From: Dioscorea cayenensis subsp. rotundata
Taxonomy: Eukaryota; Streptophyta; Magnoliopsida; Dioscoreales; Dioscoreaceae
DNA length: 64,000 nt
Assembly: GCF_009730915.1 (NCBI RefSeq)
Contig: NC_052486.1
Coordinates: 21,543,589-21,607,588, forward strand
Direction of reading: 5' to 3'
The notes beneath the pieces are model-generated. The model saw only the letters and a program-made list of their open reading frames with translations, searched no databases and was not told the origin of the DNA. A program made the translations under genes and the position numbers. Of this stretch, positions 11,001-23,700 are shown in pieces. Each line of letters begins with the position of its first letter. Position 1 is the first letter of the stretch.

Positions 11001-14000
11001 ATGTAGCAATTACTTAAGATCTTATTGATGAATATGTTGTTTGAGTGTGTATCACCTGATTTTCTCACGGATTGCGTGTAGAGTTATTTTTTATGCTCCT
11101 TGTCTTTTAACTGTCATGATAGTAGCAGTATTCTTCCAAGTGTGGCCTTGAGTAGGTTTCTGAAAATAAGTGTGCAAAAGGTGAATTGAGTTACATATCA
11201 TTCCTTTTCTTTTGTTGTTCTTATTAACTTCGATACACTCATTGAATTTGATGTTCATGCTTGTTGTTAATCATTGTGCCTCCTGCAGATGTTGTCTTCG
11301 GTTTTGGAAGCTGCACCATTTCTGTTCAGCATTAAAATGGCTGCTGTTGCATCTCAGAAGGACTACCTAAATCTTGAGAAATGGTTGGATGATAATATGA
11401 GTATGCATAAAGATGGATTTTTTGAGGTAATATATGTGTCTTTTACAAGTTCATATCTTAGACTACAATTGTGTTTAGTGTTCTCTGCACGGTTTCATTG
11501 TCTAAGCGTTATGGCTGATGAGCTGCATTATGGCCCCAGGCTTGCCTTGGATTCTTAAAGGCTGTGATCTGTGATGCAGCGAATGATGGCCCTGACAGTT
11601 CTTTTCATTCTTCTGCTGCTACTGTTGTGAATAATTTTCGGGAGACATGCTCTATTTTTCTAAAGGTTTTGTTGCCGTGTGCTTTTTATTATTTGGACCA
11701 AATACATCATGAATTTTGTCTCTCAATGTGGCTCACGCTAAAATTCAGGTTCTTCAAGTTCATTGTGGGCAAATTACATCTTCTGAGCTTACTGAAGAAG
11801 TGAAGAAGTTGCAGGATGCATTTAATCCTAGAACCCAAAGTTCAGTATCCACTGATTCTGCAAAACCCGAGGGGAGTTCCGATGATATTGAAGCAGTGGC
11901 AAATTCTTATTTGCATCAAATGTTTTTTGGAGAGTTGAGCATAGATGCCATGATCCAAATGCTTGCACGTTTTAAAGAATCTCCTGAGAAGAGGTACATT
12001 AATTAGCTGATATTAAGTTGATCAAATAATTAAATTATTTTTCTATTTAGAAAATTCACTTGTCCATTGGGCCCGTTTTCTTGGTATATTCTTTACTTTA
12101 GGTTTTGTGCTTGCCCATATTTTTTGTAGTTTCTTTGTTGTATCTAGCACCATTAATAAGGTTAACATGGAATCATGTAACCTCTGCATCATATTTTTGA
12201 TGTTCAATATTATACTGGTAACCTTTTCCGTATTCTCCCTGGAAGTGTAATTCGGCACATCTACAGTAACTTTATACTGGTAGTTTTCCTCTAGTCTCTT
12301 TGTGCTTCATGTGCACTGAGAATAATCTAAGAGGATGCTAGAAAATCTTTCATACATCTGCAAGTTGTTTGTTACTGTTTAATGTTCTTTCAGAGGTTTG
12401 AATAAAGGCAACCAGATTCTACTGACATGGGCATTTGTTCTCCCCTCATCTTGAAATTGACATAAACCTAATCTCTATTTGTAGCTATTACCGTTTGTAT
12501 TACTTTGGCCAACCTTGGTTAAGTAAATTCATCAATGACTTGATAGATATTCAGAATCTCAAAGTTTTCTGTGAGTTGGTACCACAATATTGATATGGAA
12601 TGAAGTGATAAATTTATTGAAGAGGTTTGTTTTTATTTCTAAGGGTACTTTTATGAGTATAACTCATGACAAATATTGCAGGTGAAAAAAAGCCCTTAGC
12701 AAGGTGGTGATGGACCCTCCCAAATTTACCCCGTGTTTAGGAATGTCCTGTTAGTTTTTCATTGTTTAGTTTTATTCTTAAGTACTGTCACATTGGTCTT
12801 ACTATTTTGATTTGGGTAGAATTTTGAAAAAAAGAACCATGGGCAATATTTGCACAAGTTGACTAGAAATCTAACACCTGTAGTTTTGGTGATAATGCTA
12901 TGTGTATGCCGTATGGATGGATGGTGCACTTGAATAAATTTCATGAGAACCAAGCCTGGCCAAGCCTAACCAAACTTTGACCTCGCCAGCCGCTTCTAGG
13001 TTATTTTTGCTTTTCTGTGCAAATTTTGCCATCTCTTGAATGATTGTGCTATTCTGAGCTGCTTTGAAGCGGCTAGCTCAGTCAACTGTCTCACCTGTGA
13101 CCTTCAGTACGCAAAAGATTACACGCTTTAGAGTTGCCAATTTTATGATCTTTGTATTGTACTTTATTTAATTCTATTTTACATACAGGGAACAGTCAAT
13201 CTTTGAGTGCATAGTTGCAAATCTGTTTGAAGAGTACTTGTTCTTCCCCAAATACCCTGACAAACAGCTCAAGCTAGCTGCTGTTCTCTTTGGTGAGGCT
13301 TAGTCATATTGCACTCACTATCAATAGATCTGCATGTTTAGCTTTTCTTTGCATTTTCTTTACTCATGTTGTTTATTTCTGTGCACTGGGAAACAGGTTC
13401 CCTTATAAAGCATCAACTTGTGACTCATCTTGCCCTTGGTATTGCTCTACGGGGAGTCCTGGATGCACTTCGTAAATCTGTAGATTCCAAAGTAAGTGGT
13501 CTTTTTGTATTGATATGCTGCTATATTAGGTTTGGTTTTGAGATATGTGCATCTGAGAGCTTCATTCCATGCAGATGTTTATTTTTGGTACGAAGGCACT
13601 GGAGCAGTTCATGGATCGTTTGGTAGAATGGCCACAATATTGCAATCATATTTTGCAGATATCTCATTTGCGTGGAACACATGCTGACTTAGTTGCAGTC
13701 ATTGAGAGGGCCCTTGCACGAATTTCTTCGAGTCAGTCAGAGTCAACTGGGTCCAACACTCCTCCTCCTGATCAGCAACAGGTTTCCTTGGCCTCTTCTG
13801 GGGAAAATATGGAGGTATGGGTTATAATACATTAACATATCATAGCACTTTTGGGAATTAGTTTTACTTCAAAAATTCTGCCACTTCCTATTGTGGAGAA
13901 AAGGCTGAAGACAGTAAATTGGCTGCAAGTTAATGACAAGTGAATGTTTGAGGCTGGTTGAGTAGAAATTAGCATTGGGAAATGAATTTGCCAGTTTGCT

Positions 14001-14719
14001 CTATATTAAACCAGTCAGCAATTCTTATTTTTGCTAAATGAATTTAAGCACATAATTAACTGTCACTAGGAAATTTCTTAGGAAATTTCCTAGTGTTAGA
14101 TGATGATGATTTCAGAGCCGAGTTCTGCAGAACCCTAGACATGTACTTCTTTGCCACTAGCCACATATGCTGGGTTTGCATGAGCACTTGCTGCTGAGTG
14201 CACAGGATTTCATGTTCATCACAGTGACATTGCGATCGGACATGTTTAAACATAAAGGGTAAAAATGTAAATGTCAATCTTGCTTGCGACCTTCTGGAAG
14301 AATTTTGAGGGGCACAGCGGAAGCAAATCCCTTGATGAGAATAGTTCATAAAATGTTTGTCAAAAGTTGTCTTTTTTTATAATCAATGATGATCAAATAC
14401 TTTTAATCATGGCAATTTGTTACTTAGCCTTCTGATGTGGACAAAGTTAAGTACATGCACAAACCTATTTTAATATATTGATGTATATTTCATTTTGCAC
14501 TTTGGTTGATGTAGGTGTCTGAGTCCTCATGGCAGTTGATAGGTTCAGGCTCAGCACAGCCTGGGCAGCAATTTCCCTCTTTCCCAATTCCAGCAGAGGA
14601 ATCTTGATGACAGGCTTAAAGCAAATGCAGCTTCTCTAAACTTCTCAAAACCACTCTTGACTCATACTGGACAGTCATCTCTGCTTTCAACTCCCATTGA
14701 TTCAGCTAGCAGCCAGAAG
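8037..14719 (+). other. CNOT1: CNOT1 exons 1-15: N-terminal HEAT region and first MIF4G-like domain
   Basis: Exons: 8037-8135, 8744-9045, 9164-9392, 9486-9825, 9910-10023, 10108-10236, 10319-10501, 10588-10782, 11289-11426, 11540-11665, 11749-11993, 13189-13292, 13397-13491, 13575-13814, 14515-14719. They encode about residues 1-914. Exon 4 contains the very conserved [18 protein letters not shown] and a following [12 protein letters not shown] segment; its donor is the GT at 9826, which makes the join read IKYLAPKTNW. Exons 11-14 (about residues 620-845) form the all-helical domain that binds tristetraprolin in animals ([20 protein letters not shown] ... [20 protein letters not shown]). Exon 15 begins a low-complexity Gln/Ser linker and contains the second frameshift. 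Intron 11 (about 1.2 kb) contains nothing recognisable. Confidence 0.9.
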
Positions 14720-17700
14720 GTATGAAGCATTTGTATTTGATCTTATATAAGAGAATTGCGTCCGCTTCTTTTCTCTCTATCAATTCATGTTTCAATGCAT
14801 ATAATATTCTCTCTCTTCCCCCTTGTGCATTAGCAGACCACAGCTACGCAGTCATCGCAGACCTCATCCTCTCAGCATTCTTTGACTGTAGCTTCCACGG
14901 TATCCTCGCCTGGCTTTCTTCGCCCTTCTCGCAGTATGACACCAGCAGGTAATGTGCATGATATATTTGTCTTCATAAGGAGGGCTCTTTTTTATGGGGT
15001 TTGTTTCATTGTGGTGCTAAAGCATAAATTCTGCTGCAGATATGTGTTTAGTATCAATGTCAAATTTATCCTCTTTTAGGGGGAGTTTATGGATGCATTA
15101 TAGAAACTGGAATGCCTTTCTCTGTGTTTTAGAAGCTTAAATAAAAGACTATGATTATGTGAACTGTAGTCTACAATACAACAGAAGCAACCTTTTTTTT
15201 TTTCTTTTACTTTATTTTAATGAAGATTGCCTTAATTTTGCTATCATATTTTTTCTAAGGAATGCTCCGCCACCAACCATCTTATAGCACGGGGTTTGGT
15301 GCTGCTTTAAACATTGAAACACTAGTTGCTGCAGCTGAAAGAAGGGAGACACCAATTGAGGTTCCTGATTTTTTTCTTATTTTCCATTGATTTTCTGTTA
15401 TTTTGTGCTACAAATTGTGAGATGATTAATTTCTTCTTGTTGATTTAGGCTCCTTCTCAAGAAGTTATAGACAAAATTCTGTTCATGATCAATAACATCT
15501 CCACAACTAATATGGATGCTAAAGCAAAAGAATTTACTGAGGTTCTCAAAGAGCAATACTATGCTTGGTTTGCGCAGTACATGGTTATGAAAAGGTCTGA
15601 AATCATGAGTCTTTGGTGTGATATTTATTATTACCCTCGTAAAAAATTTTGTCTTGCACATCGAATTTCATATTACTAATCAAATCATTTTTGGCAGAGC
15701 AAGCATTGAACCAAATTTCCATGATCTTTATCTGAAGTTTCTTGAAAGAGTCAATTCTAGAGCATTAAATAAGGAAATTGTGAAAGCTACATATGAGAAT
15801 TGCAAGGTTCTTTCTCACAGCTTAATAATCTTCTTTCATGAATACTGTACAAAAGATGATTTTTGTCTTCATGCTTCATTTAGGTTCTTTTGAGATCAGA
15901 TCTTATAAAATCAAGTTCTGAGGAACGTTCATTGCTTAAAAATCTTGGTAGCTGGCTTGGCAAATTCACGATTGGTAGAAATCAGGCATTATTGGCCAGA
16001 GAAATAGATCCAAAAGTCTTAATTATAGAGGTACAATATTTCGCCTTCTATTTTTCTACTTGTTCATTGCTTTGATTCCATGTGTTAGCCTTTTGCTCCA
16101 TCCTCTGGTTTTGATTCTATGGGTCAATAGTTTTGATAACTAGTTAAATTCCTTTATAGATTTTTGCTTGAATACCATCCTTTTTGGAATCTTGTAATTT
16201 TTATTTTATTTTATTTTCCATGGTTTGGATTTTGGTAGCTTCATATTCAGTATTGATTGATCATTTTTATTGCTTTGGATATTTCATATTTGATGCTGTA
16301 ATCAGAATTGATTGTGCATAATAGTTGGTAAGTAAGATTTTGATTACTTTGCTGAATGATGTCTTGTCTCTCCTGCTCTGCTTATATTCTCTTTAACCCT
16401 TTGTGCGGCTAGGCTTATGAGAAAGGCTTGATGATTGCGGTGATTCCATTTACATCGAAGGTTTGCTCTCTTTAAAGTCTGTGTTTTTCTCTTATGTTTT
16501 TGGTTATCATGGTTATGATTAACTTGCCCCTTTTGTAGATTTTGGAGCCATGCCAATATAGTTTAGCATATCAGCCTCCAAATCCTTGGACTATGGGCAT
16601 CCTCGGTTTACTTGCTGAGATATATAATTTACCAAACCTCAAAATGAACTTGAAATTTGACATAGAGGTATGTATCCCAACACTTGGCCTTGATGTTTTA
16701 GGATCCTCACTAACCCCCCACACGTCTATTTTTGGGTGTTGTAGGTTTTATTTAAAAATCTTGGTGTAGATATGAAAGATGTCAAACCTACTTCACTTCT
16801 TAAGGATAGAGTTCGTGAAGTTGAAGGGAACCCTGATTTTTCAAACAAAGATGCTAGTGTTGCTCAGCCACCTGTCTTGGCAGAGGTTAAGCCTGGAGTT
16901 GTACCTGTTCTGAATCAAGTTGAGGAGGTGAATAACACATCATATGCATCAGGTCACCCAAGTCTTGCAAATCAGGTTGGTTTTTTGTGTTGCGAGTGTT
17001 TCAGCAGTCACGATTTGCACTTCCCTTTCTTTACATGTGGTCCATGCAGTATACGGCTCCTGTGCACCTTCCTTCAAGCACTATTGTGGATGATGACAAA
17101 ATTGGGACCCTGATGATCCCTGAACGTGTTTCATCTGGTCAAGGGTTGACTCAAGTTGCATCATCTCCTTCACCATTTACGTTGAGTCAGGTGCATACCC
17201 TATTAACATCTGAGTGTTTTTGGTTAAATCTAGTTTTCTGAATATGTGAATGTATGCCTTTGCAGCTTCAGCCACTGATTGGCAACTATGATTCATATAT
17301 CAATGTCAATCCAAAGCTTACTTCTATGGGCTTGCAGTTGCAATTTCAGAGGTTTAAATTTCTACCTTAAAATCTGTCACTCAGATTTTAAATATCATGT
17401 TTCTTAAATAAATTGTTTGTACATTGTGATTTCTGGTATGTGCAGAATTATTCAGATGTCTTTGGATAAGGCCATCAGGGAGATTGTGTCTCCTGTTATA
17501 CAGCGCAGTGTAACGATTGCAAGTCGAACAACCAAGGAGATGGTTTTGAAGGTTCTTGTCATTTCTCACTTATTTTAAATCTTCCATGTTTTATTGGGCT
17601 TGTTTATTGTAGTAAGCCTTGTCAAATGAAATCGTAGGACTTATCCATGGAGTCTGATGATGGAGTCATACTGCGTTCTGCACACATGATGGTGGGTGCA

Positions 17701-20700
17701 TTGGCTGGAAGTTTGGCGCATGTTACTTGCAAGGTATCCATCTTCCTTTTATTTTCACATGAGAAACAAACATCTAGAAGCTCAGACCCAAACATCTATA
17801 TGTTTCTAAGTTTCTTAGCTAGTAAACCAAGATAAGTAAAGGCTTAAAGGCAAATTTCAAAATGAAGTCACTAATTTATTTATTAAAAAAATTGAATTTT
17901 ATTTTATTTTTAACAAATATTCATATTAGATGTTAAAAGAGTAGCAATATAAGAAAACTTCCATTTGCAATAAAGACGGTGAATGTTAGATTAGTTTTGA
18001 AAAAGTACAAACATAGGCTATTGAAAAGGACTATGAAGCGAAAATTATGAATTTTAAAAATTTAGTTAAGAGAAGATATGGAATTGATTAAGATTAAATT
18101 AAAAAAAATTAAAACTTGATTAGGCAGAGGGTCCGTAGTACCCGAAGCACTGGAGTGATCCAGTAGCCGGGAAGGGGCCTGTTTTTAATTCTAAAAAATT
18201 AATCAAGAAAAGAAATAGAATTGATTAAGCATTTAATTAAAAAGAATTTTAATTTATCAAAGTTTTTATAAGAAATGACTTAAATGACCATGTAATGAGA
18301 GGTTGGAAGCTTTGAGAGGGTTCATGGTGGGTTCTGCTGTGGTAATAGGAATGATTCAGGGGATTGTATTTTAGAGTTTGCTTTGGCTTATAATATGTTA
18401 GTTAATACCTTATATAGGAAAAGAGTACTTAATTACTTTAAAGAATAATTTTAATTGGAGCCAAATTGACTTTCTTCTTACTAGGAAAATTGATAGATCG
18501 ATGTGTAGAAATTGCAAAGAGATGCCCGGAGAAAGTCACCACTTAATATAGATTGCTAGTGTTTGATATAGGTTTGAGGAAGTCTGTTACGAATATGTTG
18601 GTAAGAGTCTTCCCTAGAATTAATGGTGGAACTTCAAAGGTGATAAGGTATTAGAGTCTCGAAAGGAAGCTCAAGAGATCACACTGTGGAACTTAAAATC
18701 TGATTTAAATCGTATATGGAAATTCGATCTGTGATTGCATTGGAAAGGTAGCCACAGAAGTACCTGGGGTGCTTGAAGATAGATTAGCCCATGTAGGTGG
18801 CAATAATTGAGAGTGTGGTGGTGTGAAGATGTTTATCAGGTAATTAAGGCTAAGAGGAATTGTTTTAAGACGCGACAAAAGAATAGGTGTGCCAGTGAGG
18901 AAAAATTTAAGTTGTATAAATTAGCCAATAAGGAAGCCAAAAGCGTGAATGAGGCTAACTATAAGGCTTATGATACGTTGTATGCTAGATTAGGTTCAAA
19001 AAAGGAGAAATAGATATCTATAGGTTAGCTAAGGCTAGTGAAAAGAAAAGAGGGGTTTAGGGAGTGTTTGGTGTGCAAAAGATGAAGAAAATTGAGTGCT
19101 GGAAAAGGATGATGAGATTAAGGAAAGATGGAGAGGATGCTTTTATAAGTTGTTTAATTGGGATCATGAGAGTAATATAGCGTTTGAAGGTTAATAATAC
19201 TAAGGTTGGTATCCACTAGAACTTTGCAACTCCTTAGGAGGTAAGGAGATATCATGGTTGACTAGATTATTTAATAGGATACAAAAACTTCAGGAAATTC
19301 TAGGTGAATGAAATAAGAGTCTTTTGGTACCCATTTATAAGAGTAAAGGTGATATCCGATGTTGCAATAATTATTGTGGAATTAAACTTATGAGTCACAC
19401 TATGAAGTTTTGGGAGAAAGGAAATAAGTAAAGGTTGAGATGTGAAACTAGTGCCTTTTATATCAATTTAGTTTTATGCGAGGAAAGTCAATTATAAAAC
19501 CAATTTATATTTTAAGATAATAGATGGAGAAGTATAGGGATAGGAAGAAAAATTTGCATATGATCTTTATTAATCCAGAGAAAACAAATGATAGGATATC
19601 TAGGGAGGTTTTTTGGTGGGTTCTATAGAGGAAGAAGGTTACTCTTTGCCTTTTAAGTACATTTTTTTATTAAAGATAAGTATGATAGTTTTATCACTAG
19701 CATTAGTATTGTAGGGGGTAGAGTTTAGAGAGTTCCCAATTAGATTAAGTCAACACCAAAGTTCAGCATTGAACCCTTACTTGTTTGCTTTAGTTATAGA
19801 TGAACTGAAAAGCATTTTCAAGATCTGATCTCTTAGTGTATGTTTTTTTTTTGCCTCTGATGTCGTTTTAGTTGATGAAAGTAGAGAAGGTGCCAATTTG
19901 AACCTGGAGATGTGGAGAAAAATTTTAGAAGCTAAGGGTTTCAAGTTAAGTAGGGTAGAAACATAATACTTAAAATGTAGTTTTAATAATAAGGCAAGTA
20001 GAAATGAGATAGGAGCTAGGATGGATGGTAATGAGATTGGTAAAAGTATAAGTTTTTGGTATCTAGGCTTTATAATTCAAGAGAATGTGGAACTTATAGA
20101 AGATTTCACAAACAAGATTAAGCCAGGACGGGTAAAATAAAGGGTGTTTTGGAGTTTTATATGATCGCAGAATACCTCTTTGATTGAAAGTTAAGTTCTC
20201 TAGAACCGTTGTTAGGTCAGCTATGTTGTATGGGTCAGAACGTTGGGGAATTTAAGAAATAACATATTCAAAGGGTTGATGTGGCTGAAATAAGAATGTT
20301 GAGATGGATGTCAGGTGTTAATAGGAAATGATCAATTAAAGAATAATTTTATTCAAAATAGTTTGGGAGTGACTTATTACTGACAAGTTTAGAGAGAATT
20401 GATCAAGATGGTATGGGCATGTCCTTAAACAATATGTAGATGTTCCTATAAGAAAAATGGAAGCTCTCTGGGTGAAAGGTTGTAGAATAGGGAAATGTAG
20501 ACCTAAAAATTGTTTAGCAGAAAATATAGCAGACCTAAGTTTATTTTTTAGTCTTTGGGTCATTGATAAAGTAAGGTGGAAGAGAAGGATTCATATAGCT
20601 GATCCTATATAGTTGAGTGTGGCGGCTTATTGATGTCTTTGTTGTCATAATTATGATTATGAGGTTGTAAAAAATTCTAAGACTTTGAAATTAATAATGA

Positions 20701-23700
20701 GGCCTCTAAAATTTAGACACCTAAAGCAATTGCTTCAGTGGCTTTACCTTATGCCACCCTGCTAATAAAAGGAAGATGGGTCATATGGAGCATACGGATG
20801 TCGAGATTTGTTTAGATGTAATTGACACTCAAAATGATACTTCAATAATTTATTATTTGCTTCAAATATTCGGACTACTATTATGTATCTTGTGCATGTG
20901 ATTCTAGGTTTAAGATTTTTTGCTTTTGGATAACCAGACAAGGTGATAGGTTTCTTTTGCCAGTTTCTTCTGTGTGCACTCTAATATATTTTTTGATTCC
21001 TGCCCTATAAATTTTTATTTATCTATTTACTAATTTTTTTGTTAGATTAATCTTCTTCTTTTGGTGTTAACAGGAACCTCTTCGTGTTTCACTTTCAAGT
21101 CACCTCCGCGTTGTACTGCAGGCCTTGAATGTTGTTACTGATATTGATCAGATCGTGCAGAATATTACAACAGATAATCTTGACCTTGGTTGTGCAGTTA
21201 TTGAGAATGTTGCTACTGCGAAGGTAACTTATGGTTCTCCTTTTGAATCCTTAATTTTTGTGGGTCTATAGATGATGCATCTTATTACCTTGTCATTTAT
21301 TTATTATTGGTACCTTTTCACTTTATAATCAGTTTCTCACTTGAAATACTTACTTTTCCTCTGTTTATGGAAATTGTATTTTTCAGAAAACTACTCCATA
21401 TCTATTTCAAAGACTTCATTAATATTCTTTATTTTCTTTAAGTTGATAATCACTTGAAGTTGAAAGGTGTTTTTGATTTGATATGTTAAAAAAAACACCA
21501 ATTTGTGGATTTGCTGCTTCTTGGTTTTCCAGTGGCATATAGGTTTTATCCTTTTCAATTATTTTTATTTTTATCCTTTCCAATTCTTTCTTCCATTGTT
21601 TTGTTTGATGAACACTTGTTTATTTAGTTTCGGCAATATGACTAATTGACTATTTTTATTGGTATCTTGACATAACAATAGGCTTATTATGTTGTGGATT
21701 TGCTCTTCAGAATGCTGTAATTTCTAGAATTTTGAAATTGAAATTTGCAGTATTGTTGGTCAAAGCTAGTCCTGCTTTTCTTTACTTGTGCGGTAATTAT
21801 CATAAAGAACTGATGATGGAACAGACAATCAAGCGAAAGATTGTCCATATTGCATCTTCACTAGCCACATCATGATATCTGTTGATCTAGCGGACAGTGA
21901 ATCAAGAATGTGCTGCATCTGAAATTAGTTCTAGTGTGAGAGCAGTGAAGCATGTAGTCGTCTGTTTTTGAGCACTGTATGTTGGTTTTAGTTCTTGGTT
22001 AATTGAATTAGACCTGCCTGAAGATGTGCCTCTTGCTGGAAAACTTTTTGTTTGGCTGTTAATTAACATAAACTGATTTAATATGTCTGTGAGGTTATAG
22101 TAGTATTTTTAAAGGTCTAAATCTTTTATAACCATTTAAGGGGTTCACATATACTGTATTACATGCGTAGTAAGCCCAAGATTGATTACCGATATTTTTT
22201 TTATGAATGAGAAAACAATGACTTGAATGGTGATTGGATCTGATTTTCATAGCTTTGTCATCATGAAGTGAACAATCTCATGTGAAGAACTAACACTGAT
22301 AGTTAATTCTTATGTTTATTTTTTATAGGCTGTGGAGCTGATTGATGGGGAGATAGCACCTGCCTTTGCGTCTCTAAGGAAACACAGGGAAGCTACTGGC
22401 TCTGCGTACTATGATGCTGGTACATATGCTCAAGGTCCTTTTGCTCGAATTCCGGAAGCACTTCGCCCTAAACCTGGTCATCTCTCTGTTGCGCAAATGC
22501 AAGTCTACAAGGTATGTGGGGGTGTTCTGCAAACTTATGATTTTCAGGCTGAATAACTTCTGTTTAGTATTGATACATCTAACCTTTCTTGTTGCCAGGA
22601 TTTTGTCAGAACATGGCAGAATCAATCTAGCCAGAGTACGAATGTTATGCGTGCCGGTCTGCCTGGTATTGCTGGTGACTCAGCCGGTTCTTCACTGCCT
22701 CGTGTTTATGGTTCAAATGCGGGTCAGGCGAACAACCTGTACTCATCTGCACAAGTAGCACCTGGATTCAGTACAATGGGTCAGCAATTGGATACACTTC
22801 CAGAGGAATCAGATCGTAGTTCAGTGCATCTTCTGAGGTCTTTCCTTTTCTCTTCTCTGTATGAATCTATGAATTGGGATGTGTGTGTGTGAACTTCTGA
22901 TAACCATCCATATGGTATATTCCATGCAGTGTCCCTTCAAACCAAGTTGGGACTAGTGATGCTATGGTCCAGCATGGTGCTGAAGTCAGTTCTATCATGT
23001 CCTCATTTTCTGTTGCTGCTACTGCTTCAGAATTGCACCTGGAAGCATCAAATGTGTCAAAAGTCAGGATTCATTTATGTTTGCCATTTTTTGGATTAAT
23101 TATTACTTTAGATCAGCATGCAGATTCATGTTCTTTTCATCTGGTTATAGGAAATTGGAGCTGTTGTGCTTCCATCACCTGTCACTAATGTGGAACGGTT
23201 GGGAACAGCGGTATCTGAATCACTATTAACTGCCAGGGAGGCATTAGAAAAGTACCAGCTAGTGGCAGAAAAGGTATAGTCTTCGGAGATTTCTGTAATC
23301 TTTATTCATTATCTGTAATATATTTTATTTTAATCAATAATCTTAACTCTTATTTCTCTTGTGGATGATTCTGATTTCATTTATTTCAATTATATTTTGT
23401 TTCTGTTTAGTTGGAAAGTTTGATTGCTAAAGAAGCCAGAGATGCTGAAATTCAGGTCAGCGGCTTTTAATTCATCTAGTCTGCTACTTTTTTATTTTAT
23501 TATTGTTTATTTCTGTACATTCTTCTATCAAGGTTGTGGAAAAATAGAATTCTTATTGATGTCACTATAAATTTATTCCATCAGAAGATACATATAGTTA
23601 CAAAAACATATAGGCATAATAGTCAAACTAACAACATATCTGTTGGATAGTTTTAACTGAACGAACATAAGGATATTCTAAGAATGGCAACTGGGGAAAT

